Of a stretch of DNA of 64,000 nt, positions 44,946 to 56,086 are shown piece after piece. Below the pieces are notes generated by a model. That model made no database searches, was not told where the DNA came from, and saw nothing but the letters and a program-made list of their open reading frames with translations. Both the position numbers and the translations under genes were made by a program. Numbering within the stretch: position 1 is the first letter of the stretch; every line of letters begins with the position of its first letter. The DNA comes from Rugalucina vietnamica (lineage: Eukaryota; Mollusca; Bivalvia; Lucinida; Lucinidae): positions 39,920,395 through 39,984,394 of the forward strand of contig OZ024883.1 of assembly GCA_964017185.1 (NCBI GenBank), in the 5' to 3' direction.

Positions 44946-45894
44946 TTAAGGATGTTCGCTGCCAATGAAAAAGGTATTCAAACTTTTTTTTCTAACAACT
45001 CTTTTTTGATTCCAAAATACAACACAAAACATTTGAAAACAAAATAAATATAGGGTAGTGTGCATTTTTTCAAGCTACACGCCTCTGAATGAGACCACTG
45101 AGCACCATGTTTTAAATTTGGTAAAATTAATTTAATTTTTAATTCTTTGAAACATACCTGAACAAAAATACACCTAGAATGCTTTCAAAAGTCATAATAT
45201 TTGCGTAGCGCAGACAATTTTGGACCAAAAGCATAGACAATTTTGCAACTTGGAGTGGATGACAAAATTTTACGATTCCTTTTCCAACCCTACCCCCAAA
45301 CTTGAAAAGTCGGAAAAAAATCAATAATTTGAAATGTACCAAACCGATATTTGTTGATTCAAACTTTTTCTTGTATTTTCACACAACATAGAACTTGGTG
45401 ATATTGTTCGAATAAAAGAAAGAAATATATAGGGTAGTGAGCATATAAGAGAGAACCAACAACTTGAAAATCACCATTTTCAGCCTTTTTTCGGCTGTTT
45501 TGTTTCTAAAAGCCCATTTCATAAAACCACCTTAAATTTTAAACCAGCACACCAAAGACACAAAGACTGACTTAGAAGAGCATGTACACATATACTGCTG
45601 CTAAAATAAACATCGAACTAGTGCAATTATTTTGAAGATGTGTAATATTCAAGTTTAATCTACCCTACCCCCTAAATTTTACTGACAACTAAAATTTTCT
45701 GAAAAGTTACAGAAAATGGGGTGAAAAAATGAAGTTTCTTAGATTGACAATTTTCATAGCTCATTCAATGCATATTATCAATATGTATTCAAATATAAAA
45801 TATTAGGAAAATATCTGCAACCGTTTACGAGATATTCAAGAAAAGAAAAACCGGAAGTTCCGAATTGTCAAATGTTAGCAGCGAACATTTTTAA
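44946..45894. mobile_element. 941-bp TTAA-flanked non-autonomous DNA transposon
   Basis: TTAA at 44,946-44,949 and 45,891-45,894 flank ends GGATGTTCGCTGC and (rc) AAATGTTCGCTGC. The second duplication unit has a single TTAA at the matching spot (about 56,325, within ATCTTTAAATTTAAAATGC), the empty site. The TTAA duplication is typical of the piggyBac group, although the end bases are not the usual CCC. No transposase frame inside. Confidence 0.85.
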
Positions 45895-46299
45895 ATTTAA
45901 ATGCATAATGTCTCATAAGAATACCAATTACATTCTAGAAGTGAATACATTAATTTAGTTGTTTCTTGATTCCATACTGTAAATATGTGCACATTGATGT
46001 TATTACGATGGTTGACGTAATTGCTTTTTCAACTACGTTAATACTAACGAAATGTCATTAACGTAATTTTTTGGCATGATTGTATGTAAACGTTTAACGT
46101 CTCAGTTAACAACTTTAGTTATGTTTCACCCCTTTCTTACAACTGTTTGAATTTATCCGAAACGTTTCTCTTGGCACAATTGAGTATTTAGCTTGTCGCA
46201 AAATGTTCAGCATTTTTTTTTTAAATTGGTTGGCAAATAAGCTGCATTAAATGGCTGAAAGAGTAGCTAGTCAGAAGTTGTAACGAGTTACCTCCGCCG

Positions 46300-46405
46300 C
46301 CATTAATGGTACGACTATCTCTCTCTATGTCTGTCTCTCTCTCAATCTCTCTCTCCCACACACACCCAATCTGTTTCTGTCTTTCTCTCTAAATCCCTCA
46401 ATCTC

Positions 46406-46454
<49 letters not shown>

Positions 46455-46494
46455 AATCTGTTTCTCTGTCTTTCTCTCTAAATCCATCAATCTC

Positions 46495-46580
<86 letters not shown>

Positions 46581-46691
46581 TTCTCTGTCTTTCTCTCTAA
46601 ATCCCTCAATCTCTCATCTCTCTCTCTCTCTGTCTCTCTCTCTCACACACACACACACAATCTGTTTCTCTGTCTTTCTCTCTAAATCCCT

Positions 46692-46752
<61 letters not shown>
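46300..46752. repeat. Compound (TC)n/(CA)n microsatellite with a higher-order unit
   Basis: Long TC runs broken four times by a phrase containing CTGTCTTTCTCTCTAAATCC at about 46,378, 46,467, 46,586 and 46,671, plus a CA run at 46,527-46,574. One strand is almost pure pyrimidine. Confidence 0.95.
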
Positions 46753-47127
46753 ATGCTTTAAATTTGAAGGAGCGTCACAATGACATAACGTTAACGGGTT
46801 CATTAAGCCATATTTGACGAATGCATTTTCCCATCATTATAATTTAAGTTTAGTCCACTTTCATTTTAGGGACATCAGGAGTGATTTTGGTTTTTTATTC
46901 CATTTTTCGATGAAATTCCTGTATGTAAACAGAATAGCCCCAGATGGGATGCCGCGTACTGCGGCTTCCCATCCGGGGCTATAATGGTGTCCCTTGTCCC
47001 ACAAAAGAAACACCAGGCATATATGAGTTAATACGACACTTTCCCAAGAGACTTTGTCGATAAAAAAAGCAAATGAGATCATTACGAAAACTAAAACGAA
47101 AAAGTAAATGAGATCATTACGAAAACA
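46753..47127. other. No gene seen; contains a hairpin
   Basis: An inverted repeat AGCCCCAGATGGGATGCCGC / GCGGCTTCCCATCCGGGGCT at about 46,936-46,980 closes a tight loop. A near-duplicate of GAGATCATTACGAAAAC occurs at 47,075 and 47,110. Confidence 0.5.
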
Positions 47128-47661
47128 GGGATCTCCGACGTCGGGCAGCTTACTCAATCTGTGAGTCCTGGTTTTGTTCTTGATGATTCATTGACTAGTT
47201 AGAGATTCACCACGAGGACCGAATAACTAACTAAATGTTATGAACCACTGCAGAAGCTGAGGGTGAGGTTATGGCCATGTAAAAAGGTACAAGTAGGCAA
47301 AGATCAGGAAAAGGCGCAAAAACCGGTTTAAGCCGGTTTAAAACCGGTTTAAGCCCGCTAGTAACTTTGTGTTACTGATCGTTCCAAGGCGATACTTCTG
47401 TGGTGGTTCTTTTTTTGTTTTATGTCTTGGTGTTTAATTTTTTTGTGCTGTTGGCTCCTTATGTATGTTTTCATATTTTTAGTTAAGTTTAGGTAACTGA
47501 GTGGCCACCTATCGGGAAAATAGCTGCTCATTCAGCTTAAGATATGTTTTCATGGTATAAGTACCTGATTGTTAAATTAGTTTTTTCCAACCTCGGTTTT
47601 TGGAGTGGGAATCTTTTTCTGATTGCGCCTTTCGCTGATCTTTGCCTACTTGTACTTTTTT
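47128..47661 (+). mobile_element. Family C repeat, longest copy
   Basis: Starts GGATCTCCGACGTCGGGCAG. From 47,281 to 47,661 it is bounded by inverted ends AGGTACAAGTAGGCAAAGAT and ATCTTTGCCTACTTGTAC. Seven copies lie in the last third of the window. The part before 47,281 is shared with the copy at 57,096, so the inverted-end piece may itself be nested in a larger repeat. Class unknown. Confidence 0.7.
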
Positions 47662-47679
47662 ATACCATATAAAGAGAGT

Positions 47680-47895
47680 TTTTCAGGTGTAAAAATTGAA
47701 AGTTTTCAATAGAGAAATTTTGACATTTTTCTTATTTTTGCTCAAAACATGTTTTGTGGGTACATGTTAGAACCGCCTCGGTTTCTAACGAGTACCCACA
47801 ATCTATGTTTTGAAGCAAAATAAGAAGAATAGGTATACCCCTGCAAACTCCAGATATTCTATATAGAGGCTTGGTTAGAGGGGTATGCAATATCC
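47680..47895 (-). mobile_element. MITE-1 copy with damaged distal part
   Basis: TTTTTCAGGTGTAAAAATTG, CATGTTTTGTGGGTACATG, a collapsed core (CCGCCTCGGTTTCTAACG), GAGTACCCACAATCTATG, then a divergent stretch to GGGGTATGCA. Confidence 0.75.
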
Positions 47896-48086
47896 CATAT
47901 CGGAAAATAAACCGTCCAAAATATCCCATATCCCCAAATTAAGTTAACTCGTATCCCAAAATAAATTCCAATATCCCATATCCCAACATTTCTGAACATC
48001 CAATATCCCAAAATAAATAGTGTCAATATCCCATATTCGAAAATAAAAATGGGTGAATATCTCGTATCCCAAAATACCAACTAACC
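47890..48086. repeat. Degenerate AATATCCCATATCCC tandem array
   Basis: Eight or more loose copies of ATATCCCATATCCCAAAATA-like text. Inverted words CTATATAGAGGC (47,859) and GCCTCTATATA (48,095) stand on either side. Confidence 0.7.
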
Positions 48087-48419
48087 CTATACATGCCTCT
48101 ATATAAAAGAAATTTATAATAATTGTACAACTGCAGTTTGCAGTCATTTTTATAAACTAATTGCTTGCAATTATGATAACCCTGCAACAGTAATAAGTGC
48201 CTCCCGGGATCACATGTTTTACATTTAAATATCGTCCGTGTTCAAGACAGTAAACATATATTGCCTGGATTGTTTTACTTAAATGCATTATTCATTATAT
48301 CTAAACGGCTATAATTTATATTCAAAATAAAATACTACACGTGGTACCTATCTCGCCATAACCTGAAAATATCAGATTTGACATAGATGAAGTGAACAAT
48401 TCAACAGTCGCACCAGAAA

Positions 48420-48608
48420 AACAACACTCTGCATATGCGTAAACAAAGACGCCGATCAGCTTTGAATTGACAGCACAGCTGATCAGAGCCTTTGCTTTCG
48501 CTCTTCTTTCTAAATCTGATATGTCAAGCTTCTAAGTATGTTCTGTAGCTGTATACCTTAGTTTTGTTGGACCTGATTGGAACCCCAGCGTGTTTGTATT
48601 CCCATAAT
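48420..48608 (-). mobile_element. MITE-2 copy upstream of peptide gene C
   Basis: Core GCCGATCAGCTTTGAATTG..CAGCTGATCAG with altered centre; GACCTGATTGGAACCCCAG near the end. Opposite orientation to the MITE-2 copy upstream of gene B, so the two are independent insertions. Confidence 0.75.
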
Positions 48609-48789
48609 AGGCTGGATTGCTAGAAGTTTGCAACTTAACGAAAAGTACGCTTACAATATAAATGCGGATAAATGCGGATAGTATAGCGAAAACAGAGGAG
48701 TCGAAACTGGTGAGCTGATGACTCGAGCATAGCTTTGCAGTGTTTCAGATATATATTCTTAAGAAACCAGATCCCGAACGGACAATTTT

Positions 48790-51524
48790 CTCCCGAAGCT
48801 GCCAACATGAAACTGAAATATGTGGACATTTTGCCCAGAGATAGCAAAACGAATGTCAAAAGCTACCGTGTTTGTCAATTCTTCGATATCACAGAACTAC
48901 AGGTACATATCTTATTTTGTATTAAATATGTTTAGTTCAATTATTTTAACATTGTGTTGTAAAATGATTAACAATTTATTTTATTTCATTTTCGAAGTCG
49001 ATTTGTTTGTTCAGGAAAGTGCAGTCAATGTTAATTTTCCATAGAAAAAATAAGTACTCGTAATAATGTAAACTATACAGCATATAATAACTGTTACAGC
49101 TAGTCATAATGAGGGTCAGCGCCTTCCTGTGCTTGATTTGCTTGGCGGTTTTCGTTTCTTCGGCGACTGGGATCATTAAAGGCGACAAATTATTTCCTCT
49201 AGGCGACAAGAATGAATATAAGTGCAAGGTATAGTAAACACACTTTAACCGTACCGGTTTGCCTCACATGATAAAGTATTGCCAATTCTAGAAAAGTTGT
49301 ATCAACTTGCTTTAGATATTTTTCAAATTTGAAAATTTTATTGAAAAAAATGATATTTTTAATATTCTTGCTAAAAATATTGATTATGGGTGTATGCTAG
49401 AACCGCCGCGCCAAGGCAGTTTTAACAAGTACCCACAATCTATGTTTTGGATCAAAAATAAGAAAAAATATGTATACACCTGTAAACCCCAGTTTTACTA
49501 TAAACTTTAAGGGTATATTTATTTCACGCACATGTTTTCCTGATGGTTGAAAGGTTCCTTTGTCGAATTCTGCAATGGGTACTAGTCTACTAGAAAGAAA
49601 ACTGGGCACTGGTTAAAACAAACCAATTACATGAGATGGTGTTGCTCCTGCAGTGGTTTTTGATCATGCTCCATCTACATGTATGGTTGCAGTGCTGCAG
49701 CCTTCTTTTTCCTATTTTTTTTTCTTCGAAATTCGCCATGATTTAACAGTATTCCATGAGGCTTCTGAGAAAAATGTTGTGTGGGTGCTACTTTTTATTT
49801 TTTTGTATGTCCACGTTTTCCAGGGAGGTATTAGAATATTTTTGGTTAATATCGTGTTTACATCCTGGTGCCATCGTGTTCTAGATTTTTTCAAATACGA
49901 TGCTTATACGATGAAGTTGCGAAGGTCACACGATGTCGTGTTGCCTTCCTAACACAATCGGGCAACATCGTGTATCACTCGTAATGCCTTCCTGTAGCAA
50001 AACCAAGCCGATGGTGCCGATGGCCACACGATAGAAGTACGATGTAGTCCCGATGCGATGAGAAGGCCTCACGATTGTTTTGCGAAGGCCAAGATGTACT
50101 CGCGAATCTAACACGAAATTGAACAGCTTTCCGGTTTGAAATTTGCTTTTTTCCATTGGTGTCAAATATTCTCTTTCACTATTATTCCAATGATTAACCT
50201 CATATTTGAGCCTGTGTGAGGGAACAGCAACAGTTTGGGTTCAAATCAGGTGCAACACAAACCGGGCTGTACAGTCACAGAAGATGGTTAGAGACTGGAA
50301 ATTTTGTATTTAGAAAGTAGAGGAATTGTACTATCCGTGTTGCGAAAACACTTCGCCTTTGTTTACGCCCATGCAGATTGTTCGTTTTCCTATGCGGTGG
50401 CTCGTTTTTCTAATTTCAGTATGTTGGTGGGATTGCTTGCTTCAGAGCACCATGTCCAAAAGTTGGGGGCCGATGGGAATGCAAGAAAATTAAGTAGTTA
50501 CAAGGGTTAGTGAGTATTTACAATAAGCGTTTGCTTCAGCTTGTTGGTTTCTCTCTCATTTTATTTTTTGTAAGGCGTAAAAATAAGCAGTGTGTAATTA
50601 CCGCTAACATGCCGTAAAATATCAGGATCGGAAGGTAGGCAAATCTTTTTTTATTGTTTCTCTATTCTTTTGTGTTGAAAACCAGTAAAAAATGATAATA
50701 TGCAACTTAATTCATCTCAAATACTAGAAAATGACAGACATTAAATTTTGAAACATAAAGAAAGTTAAATTAAGTGATATTCAATATTATTTTTGCAGTT
50801 TTGGCTTAATGTTAGTCATATGTCCATTTACCTGAAAATTTAAAGGGTCGGTAGGAATGAAATTATTTTTAGTTCTTTCAAAATGGCGATAAAAAACGCA
50901 GGGTTGGCACAAAACATCAGGGTCGGTCGGGTAAGCGGAAACACACTCAGCTATTTTTTTTCGGCCTAAGTGCAAAGACAGCTTGAATATTAGAGATTAT
51001 GGAGTACGAACTCTTAAGTCGTGTAGCCGTGATAAACAAAGTATGCAGAAACACTCGCTGGCAAATTCAAGTGCTATAAAGCATTTATAAAGCATGTCTA
51101 ATAAGAATACATTTTACATGTGTTTACAAACGATAATTTTCTATTGAAAAAAATAGCTTCTTTAAACATAGTTTGCGGGTAGATGTAAGAACCACTGTGC
51201 CGAAACCGTGTATCATCAAGCTGTGTTTCGGAGCAAAAATGAGAAAAAAATGTAAACCCTGGTACACCCCAATTTTAGCTTAAAAAGTGTTGTAAAAGGA
51301 GTATACATTACATGGACATGATATTGTCATAATCTCTTATTGATTGATCGTACTATATTTTCCTTCAGGTCATCCAGTGATTGAACAGGAACTGCATTTA
51401 CCACACACAATGATCAGGTGTACAAGTCTACAACTTTCTACAAGACAACTTGATCAACATATTTGGTCATATAAGACATTTCCTCTAGTATTAAGTAATA
51501 TTTTCTCAATATTATCATAATAAA
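48790..51524 (+). CDS. Secreted four-cysteine mini-protein, copy C
   Basis: The 5' non-coding exon ends at 48,902 (GTACAT donor). Exon 2 is 49,100-49,228, with ATG at 49,109 and donor GTATAG in phase 0. Exon 3 is 50,420-50,497 with stop TAG. A 3' untranslated exon starts at 51,369; AATAAA at 51,519-51,524. Sixty-five residues: signal peptide MRVSAFLCLICLAVFVSSATG, spacer ending EYKCK, then YVGGIACFRAPCPKVGGRWE and CKKIK. Same Cys spacing as B. Replacements relative to B (V/A, I/F, Q/K, HF/RW) spare all four Cys and the GG pairs, as expected for a gene under constraint. The MITE-2 copy at 50,207 ends about 15 bases before the exon 3 acceptor. Confidence 0.7.
49330..49545 (-). mobile_element. 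MITE-1 copy in intron 2 of gene C
   Basis: AATATTGATTATGGGTGTATG, core CCGCCGCGCCAAGGCAG (decayed), GTACCCACAATCTATGTTTT, ends ACATGTTTTCCTGATG. Orientation opposite to that in intron 2 of gene B: a separate event. Confidence 0.8.
49800..50160. repeat. ACGATG/CATCGT-rich repeat in intron 2 of gene C
   Basis: Many mirrored words (CATCGTGTT, AACATCGTG, CACGATG, GAAGGCC/GGCCTTC) over about 350 bases suggest a foldback-type element. Ends not resolved. Confidence 0.45.
50207..50404 (+). mobile_element. MITE-2 copy just before exon 3 of gene C
   Basis: TGAGCCTGTGTGAGGGAACA to GTTTTCCTATGCGGTGGCTC. The palindromic centre is gone. It ends about 15 bases before the exon 3 splice acceptor. Confidence 0.8.
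50498..51139. other. Last intron of peptide gene C; unassigned DNA
   Basis: A loose repeat of AAAAYAYCAGGGTCGGNNGGTAGGC-like words occurs near 50,620 and, inverted or direct, near 50,850-50,935. Nothing else named. Confidence 0.4.
51140..51335 (-). mobile_element. MITE-1 remnant in the last intron of gene C
   Basis: AACATAGTTTGCGGGTAGATG, AACCACTGTGCCGAAAC, GGAGCAAAAATGAGAAAAAA, ATTACATGGACATGATATTG. Probable counterpart of 39,340-39,535. Confidence 0.6.
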
Positions 51525-51725
51525 ATTAAACAGAAAAAATGTATATTCGTGCCGTGTGGTTCATTCAACCCAATCATAATGTACATGATGTACATGTATT
51601 TCCTATCTGGAAACAGTATCATATGTATATGTATTTTCATATGATTTTCTTGAAGTTATTGTCATTTATATGTTGTATTACTATACATTTGTTGTTGCAT
51701 GTGCTGCTTCTTCATTTAAAAGCTA

Positions 51726-52010
51726 GAAAAAGGTAAAAGTAGGCAATGATCAGGAAAAAGCGCAATCAGTAACAAATTCCCACTCCACAAACTGATGGGT
51801 GGGAAAAACAAAATGGCATTTACTAGGTACTTGTACAAATAAAACATACCGTAAGCCGATTGAGCAGCTATTCCCCAATAGGCGATCACTCAGTTACCCG
51901 AACTTAACTAAAAATATTAAAACGTATATAAGGCTAAACAGCACAAAAATTCGACTCCAAAACACAAAACAATAAGAACCAAGAAATAACAAATAAGACA
52001 ATGATGAATG
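51726..52010 (-). mobile_element. Family C repeat, inverted copy
   Basis: AAGGTAAAAGTAGGCAATGA at the start, then ACCGTAAGCCGATTGAGCAG and TAGGCGATCACTCAGTTACC. The far end is lost. It lies between gene C and the mannosidase pseudogene, absent from unit 1. Confidence 0.75.
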
Positions 52011-52137
52011 TATCATAAAATGTATGACAACCTAAAACATTCTTGATTTTTAAGCACATTAGGAACGGCATGAGTCCTAGAATCGTTTTAGCCCGCAAGC
52101 CAATTCTTTACCGATTATATCCGTAGTCAATCTTTTC

Positions 52138-52200
52138 CTTTGCTGTGGGTACTCGTGTACTAACGAGTGCCCACAATTTATGTTTGGATCAAACAGAAAA
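52138..52200. mobile_element. MITE-1 core fragment
   Basis: GTGGGTACTCGTGTACTAAC then GAGTGCCCACAATTTATG; only the palindrome arms remain. Confidence 0.6.
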
Positions 52201-52224
52201 TTGGGAATCACTAATTAGCATTAT

Positions 52225-55200
52225 TTAAGTGTCAACAAATACGATGTTAAATTGCATTTTGGGCATGGCAAATATTTTCACTAATGTTAACTGCCCGTTT
52301 CAGAAATATTAACCGAAATATCGCATGCCACATTCTCTTTCAATGGTCTAAACTTGTCGGCAAGCTTATAATCAGTAGTTTTGTCGTAAAATAGTACAAC
52401 CGGATGTTGAAGTTCCTCATTGATTAGGGAAGAGAGTTCAGTTTCAAACGTATAGCGTTCTTCTTGCCTATCGAATTCGTTGTCCTTAAACTCAACTTGA
52501 ATAAAAAAGTCACATCTAGTGGGTTTATTATCCATTACACCTTGACCTAAACCCTTATGATCACCCGTCACCATCGTTCGGTCCAACATCATTTCTATCC
52601 AGCCATCATTGAGGCTTGCCACCCCATGTGGTTGTTCGGTATGGACAGTCCATCGCCGTTTGTAATCTTCCAGTACAACCATTTTGGTAATCGGATAATA
52701 GTTGCCACCTATTGGAATCGAGTTAAAATTTTGATGTCTTTCTACCTATGAGTGTTAGTCCATTTTGATCTGTGTAGAAATGGCCTTCGTTCCTTATATC
52801 AGAATTCAATCTCAGTATTACCTCCTTATTGGACCAAAAACTTGAATAAGAACGCATATCCATTTCAGTCGTGATATGCAATCCATAGCCTTTAACTGAC
52901 GTCGTACTGTAGATTTTAAAACTTACGGATATGCCTTCACCATACAGAACCTGAACTTCAGCGATCATTTCTCCAATCAAATATTTAATGTCTGTCTTTT
53001 TCAAATCAATCTGTATGGTTCTTGCTTCTGACACTGGTTTGAAAACGTAAGCGCTGCTCTTCTCTTGATAGTTTCGTCATCACATTATCGTTGTTTTTAC
53101 TTTCTTTTTACGGACATTGTTATCGATCAAATGATTAATCATACCAGTTGAATGTGGCTGAAAATATACTTTTTTTATAATAAGAGTATCTTAGTAAGTA
53201 TTTATTCCATCTTCATATTGGATAGCAGGATTTTGGGGTTCAATTGAATAATAAATACTTTCGACAGAATATGGGGCTAGGTGCAATCTAAATTTAGACC
53301 TCGTAACTTCCTTGATCGCCCTTCGAAATGGATCCCAGAACTCTATTTACTTGAATATATTGATTTCAATTTCTGCACTATCAGTCAATGCACTATTATT
53401 CAATTTGGTGTGAAATGTAACAATTTCATCACAATGTCTTGGTAGTGGGTTGACAATGAACAATTTAGAAGTTTCCTTGGTAGCAACAAGTGGAATGTGT
53501 TCTGGAAGGCTATCACAAGTATGCCTTAATGTTTCGTGCCCAAGCGAACAATCATCTGATGTCAATTCTGGTACCATGATAACGGAAACAATTTGCTTTA
53601 GAACATCCATAGCTTGTGTGTATGCTTGATATAATGTGAATCCGTACTGAGAAGCCACACCTCGGACAGAGGTTCCCGTTATTCCGTCATGGTGTAGAAA
53701 CGTGTTTAAAATCCTTCTTGATCCACGCAAACGTGAAGACAGTGATTCTCTAAATGTATTGTAGTCAGATATTTTGGAATTTGCATATCGAGAATACAGA
53801 AATACTAGGAAAACGTCTGATATTCTTATTACTCTTTCTATCTCACGCGCAAAGGCTTTATGGAATGGTCTTGTTGTGTAAAAGCCTGTCCAATAATCAT
53901 TATCCCAGTCTGAATATGGAAAGAAATCACCAGACAAAGTCTGAAACTTTGCTGATAACGAAATTTTCTCATTTCGCTTTACTGTTTTAAAGTAGTCCTT
54001 CAAAGTACCGAACTTAATAGATACATTCCAATATTTTCGACTATTCATGTATTTCATAAGTCTCACAAAATTCGAATATACCAAATCCCAGTCCTCGGCT
54101 TTCCCGTATGAAAAATCCTCTCCCAGGCCGATATACAATGTTCTGAATTTATATAGATTAGCGGTAATTCTATATTGTTCGTATAGACGCCTAGATCTTT
54201 CGGCAACATTTTCATCCGTAACCCAAACTGGAAGCGTGTCACCTACAGTATGCAAAAAGGCATATTCTTTACAAAGCGTCTTATTTGGTCCACAAACATC
54301 CCGAATCCAGTAACCAGTATACGGCATTATATGACAGAGAATACCCGATTCAGCATCTGTTCTCATATATGTGCGCCATTTGAACTATAAAGATCCAATT
54401 TTCGCCAATGTCGCCTTCAAAGCTTGTTGTACCCGAAGTATTACCATATTTTGTATTCCTGATGATTTCAATATATACGGAAAAACACCAGAGTATCCGA
54501 AGGGGTCATTCGCCCAAGCATTTGTTGGTATAGTCCCTAGTTTGTCATGTACCCATTGATGACCTTCAATCAGCTGATCCACTATATCCTCAGCTGTAGT
54601 TATTGCCTCGTCTGGCATCACCCAGCCGCTCGTAACAATCTCAAGTTGTCCCTCCCGAATTAGTTTTCTAACTTGCATTTTCGTATTTACGTTAATGTCC
54701 CTCCACCATCGTTCTAAATATACCACTTCTGCCCATTGAAATGTCATGTAAGGATACTCGGTCAGTTTTTGGACCATTGAGTCAAGAATGCCTTTCACAT
54801 GAAGGCGATAATACTGTTCGAATGTCTTGCCATAACCTGGATCTACATGAGAGAAGGGAACAACGAATATATCCAAATGCGTAAGATTTTCTTTATAAGC
54901 GATGGTCGTGTTCGCAACTGTGAAACGATAGTTCCTATCGGACTTAAGGCTGTAGTCCGTTATCATTTGCAAGTCGTACGTAGAAATGTTTGCATTTATG
55001 TGACTATCGAATTGTGGAAGGGCAGGACAATTCTCCGTCTCAGCCTCTTTGTTGACTTGTGAAAACGTGATATTTAGAGGATGATATGCATTCTTCGGAT
55101 AATTCAATGCTCTGTTGACCACATATCCTTTATGAAGTTTTAACTGACCATTTTTTTTCATTACCTATCACTGATAATTCTATTACCATGCTGACATAAT

Positions 55201-55303
55201 TTTGTAAGATACAAACCATAATCACACAAGTTAACAAGCATACTGTTTTCTTCAGTGGGCGCTTCGGCAGGAGCAATCTCACCCTACCACAACTTAACAT
55301 CTT
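52225..55303 (-). pseudogene. Second Golgi alpha-mannosidase II-like gene, decayed
   Basis: Closely matches the intact gene throughout, including the unusual DPGYGKTF, ANDPFGYS, GEDFSYG and HHDGITGTS boxes. Breaks: a frame change near 55,140-55,160 after the membrane anchor (ILQNYVSMVIELS); a TAG at 54,385-54,387 where the intact gene has Glu (LEFKW); loss of frame at about 53,345 with a scrambled stretch to 53,035; a small insertion and stop near 52,730; and a deletion of roughly 180-200 bases near 52,310, after KENVACDISV. The last codons before 52,225 still align. The anchor region (55,200-55,300) is also conserved. It cannot make an active enzyme. The intact gene is thus the only functional copy in this window. 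Confidence 0.9.
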
Positions 55304-56086
55304 GAAAAATATCAATGCGACATTATATGCTCATAAATACTCGATTTTGCGGTCACGGCATCTGGCAGTAGTATCAATATATCTACGTCGTCGTTTCTTT
55401 CTCAGTTAGTTTGGTATCCTAGAACATGCATTATAAGCATACGTCTTTGTTTTATATTGGGTTTTGTTGTAAGTGCACGACCGTCCCATCAAGAGCAAAT
55501 AGTATAATTCAGATGCAAAGGGGTACATGATTCCATTCCATTTCCATCACATATGCACTTATTAATACACTGAACAGTAACATGAAATCTATTATCTGCT
55601 GTAAAAAGTAAGTAACACATACACTCAAGTTTTCCAGAAATCCCACGGGAACATGTCTAAGGCGTAGATAGCGGTTAGCCGGTGACGTCGTTTTCAAACT
55701 AAATGAAATCGATGAAAATTACTTATATTATCAACCCTGCATTTTGTTTTCTTTCTCGGCACAGTCTTGCACAAATCCGGCTTGATTTTATTAAACATTT
55801 AAAGTCCATGTGTTTAGTCTGTCTTATTTCTAGAGACAGTGATTGATTCAAACTTTGTGATTTTAATGGAAGCATGACCTGATATATTCGATTGAACCGG
55901 AGAAATAGCCTTTGTTTGTAAGCGCATTTGATAAAAAGAAAGGGTATATTGAGACAATGGGACAGTTTTTACTTCGCTGATTGATTATTATTATGAAAAT
56001 AGCTAACTCTAGCATAGAAAATATCTTTATCGCTGTTATATTATTCTCCCTTGTGTCACTCTTTCTTACAGCAAGTCTGCCTTATT
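55304..56086 (-). other. 5' flank of the mannosidase pseudogene
   Basis: Counterpart of 43,982-44,719, including an acceptor-like CCAG and the following TGCCGTGACCGCAAAATC, similar to TGGCGTGATCGGAAAGAA before the intact gene. Confidence 0.55.

Larger units (their letters stand above)
37231..46200. repeat. Segmental duplication, unit 1
   Basis: Homologous in order and orientation to about 48,200-56,560: a shared left edge (ATGCATTATTCATTATATCT at about 37,321 and 48,284), peptide gene B, the mannosidase gene, its upstream flank and a MITE-1 fragment. The units differ by many transposon insertions and by decay of the second mannosidase. Edges are judged by eye. Confidence 0.8.

Noticed and set aside
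46606-46803. A frame of alternating Arg and Glu
   Set aside because: Translation of a (TC)n microsatellite.
52287-55161. Treating the second mannosidase as several separate small genes
   Set aside because: The pieces align in order with the single intact gene at 40,670-43,981 and are separated by a stop, frame changes and a deletion, so it is one decayed gene.
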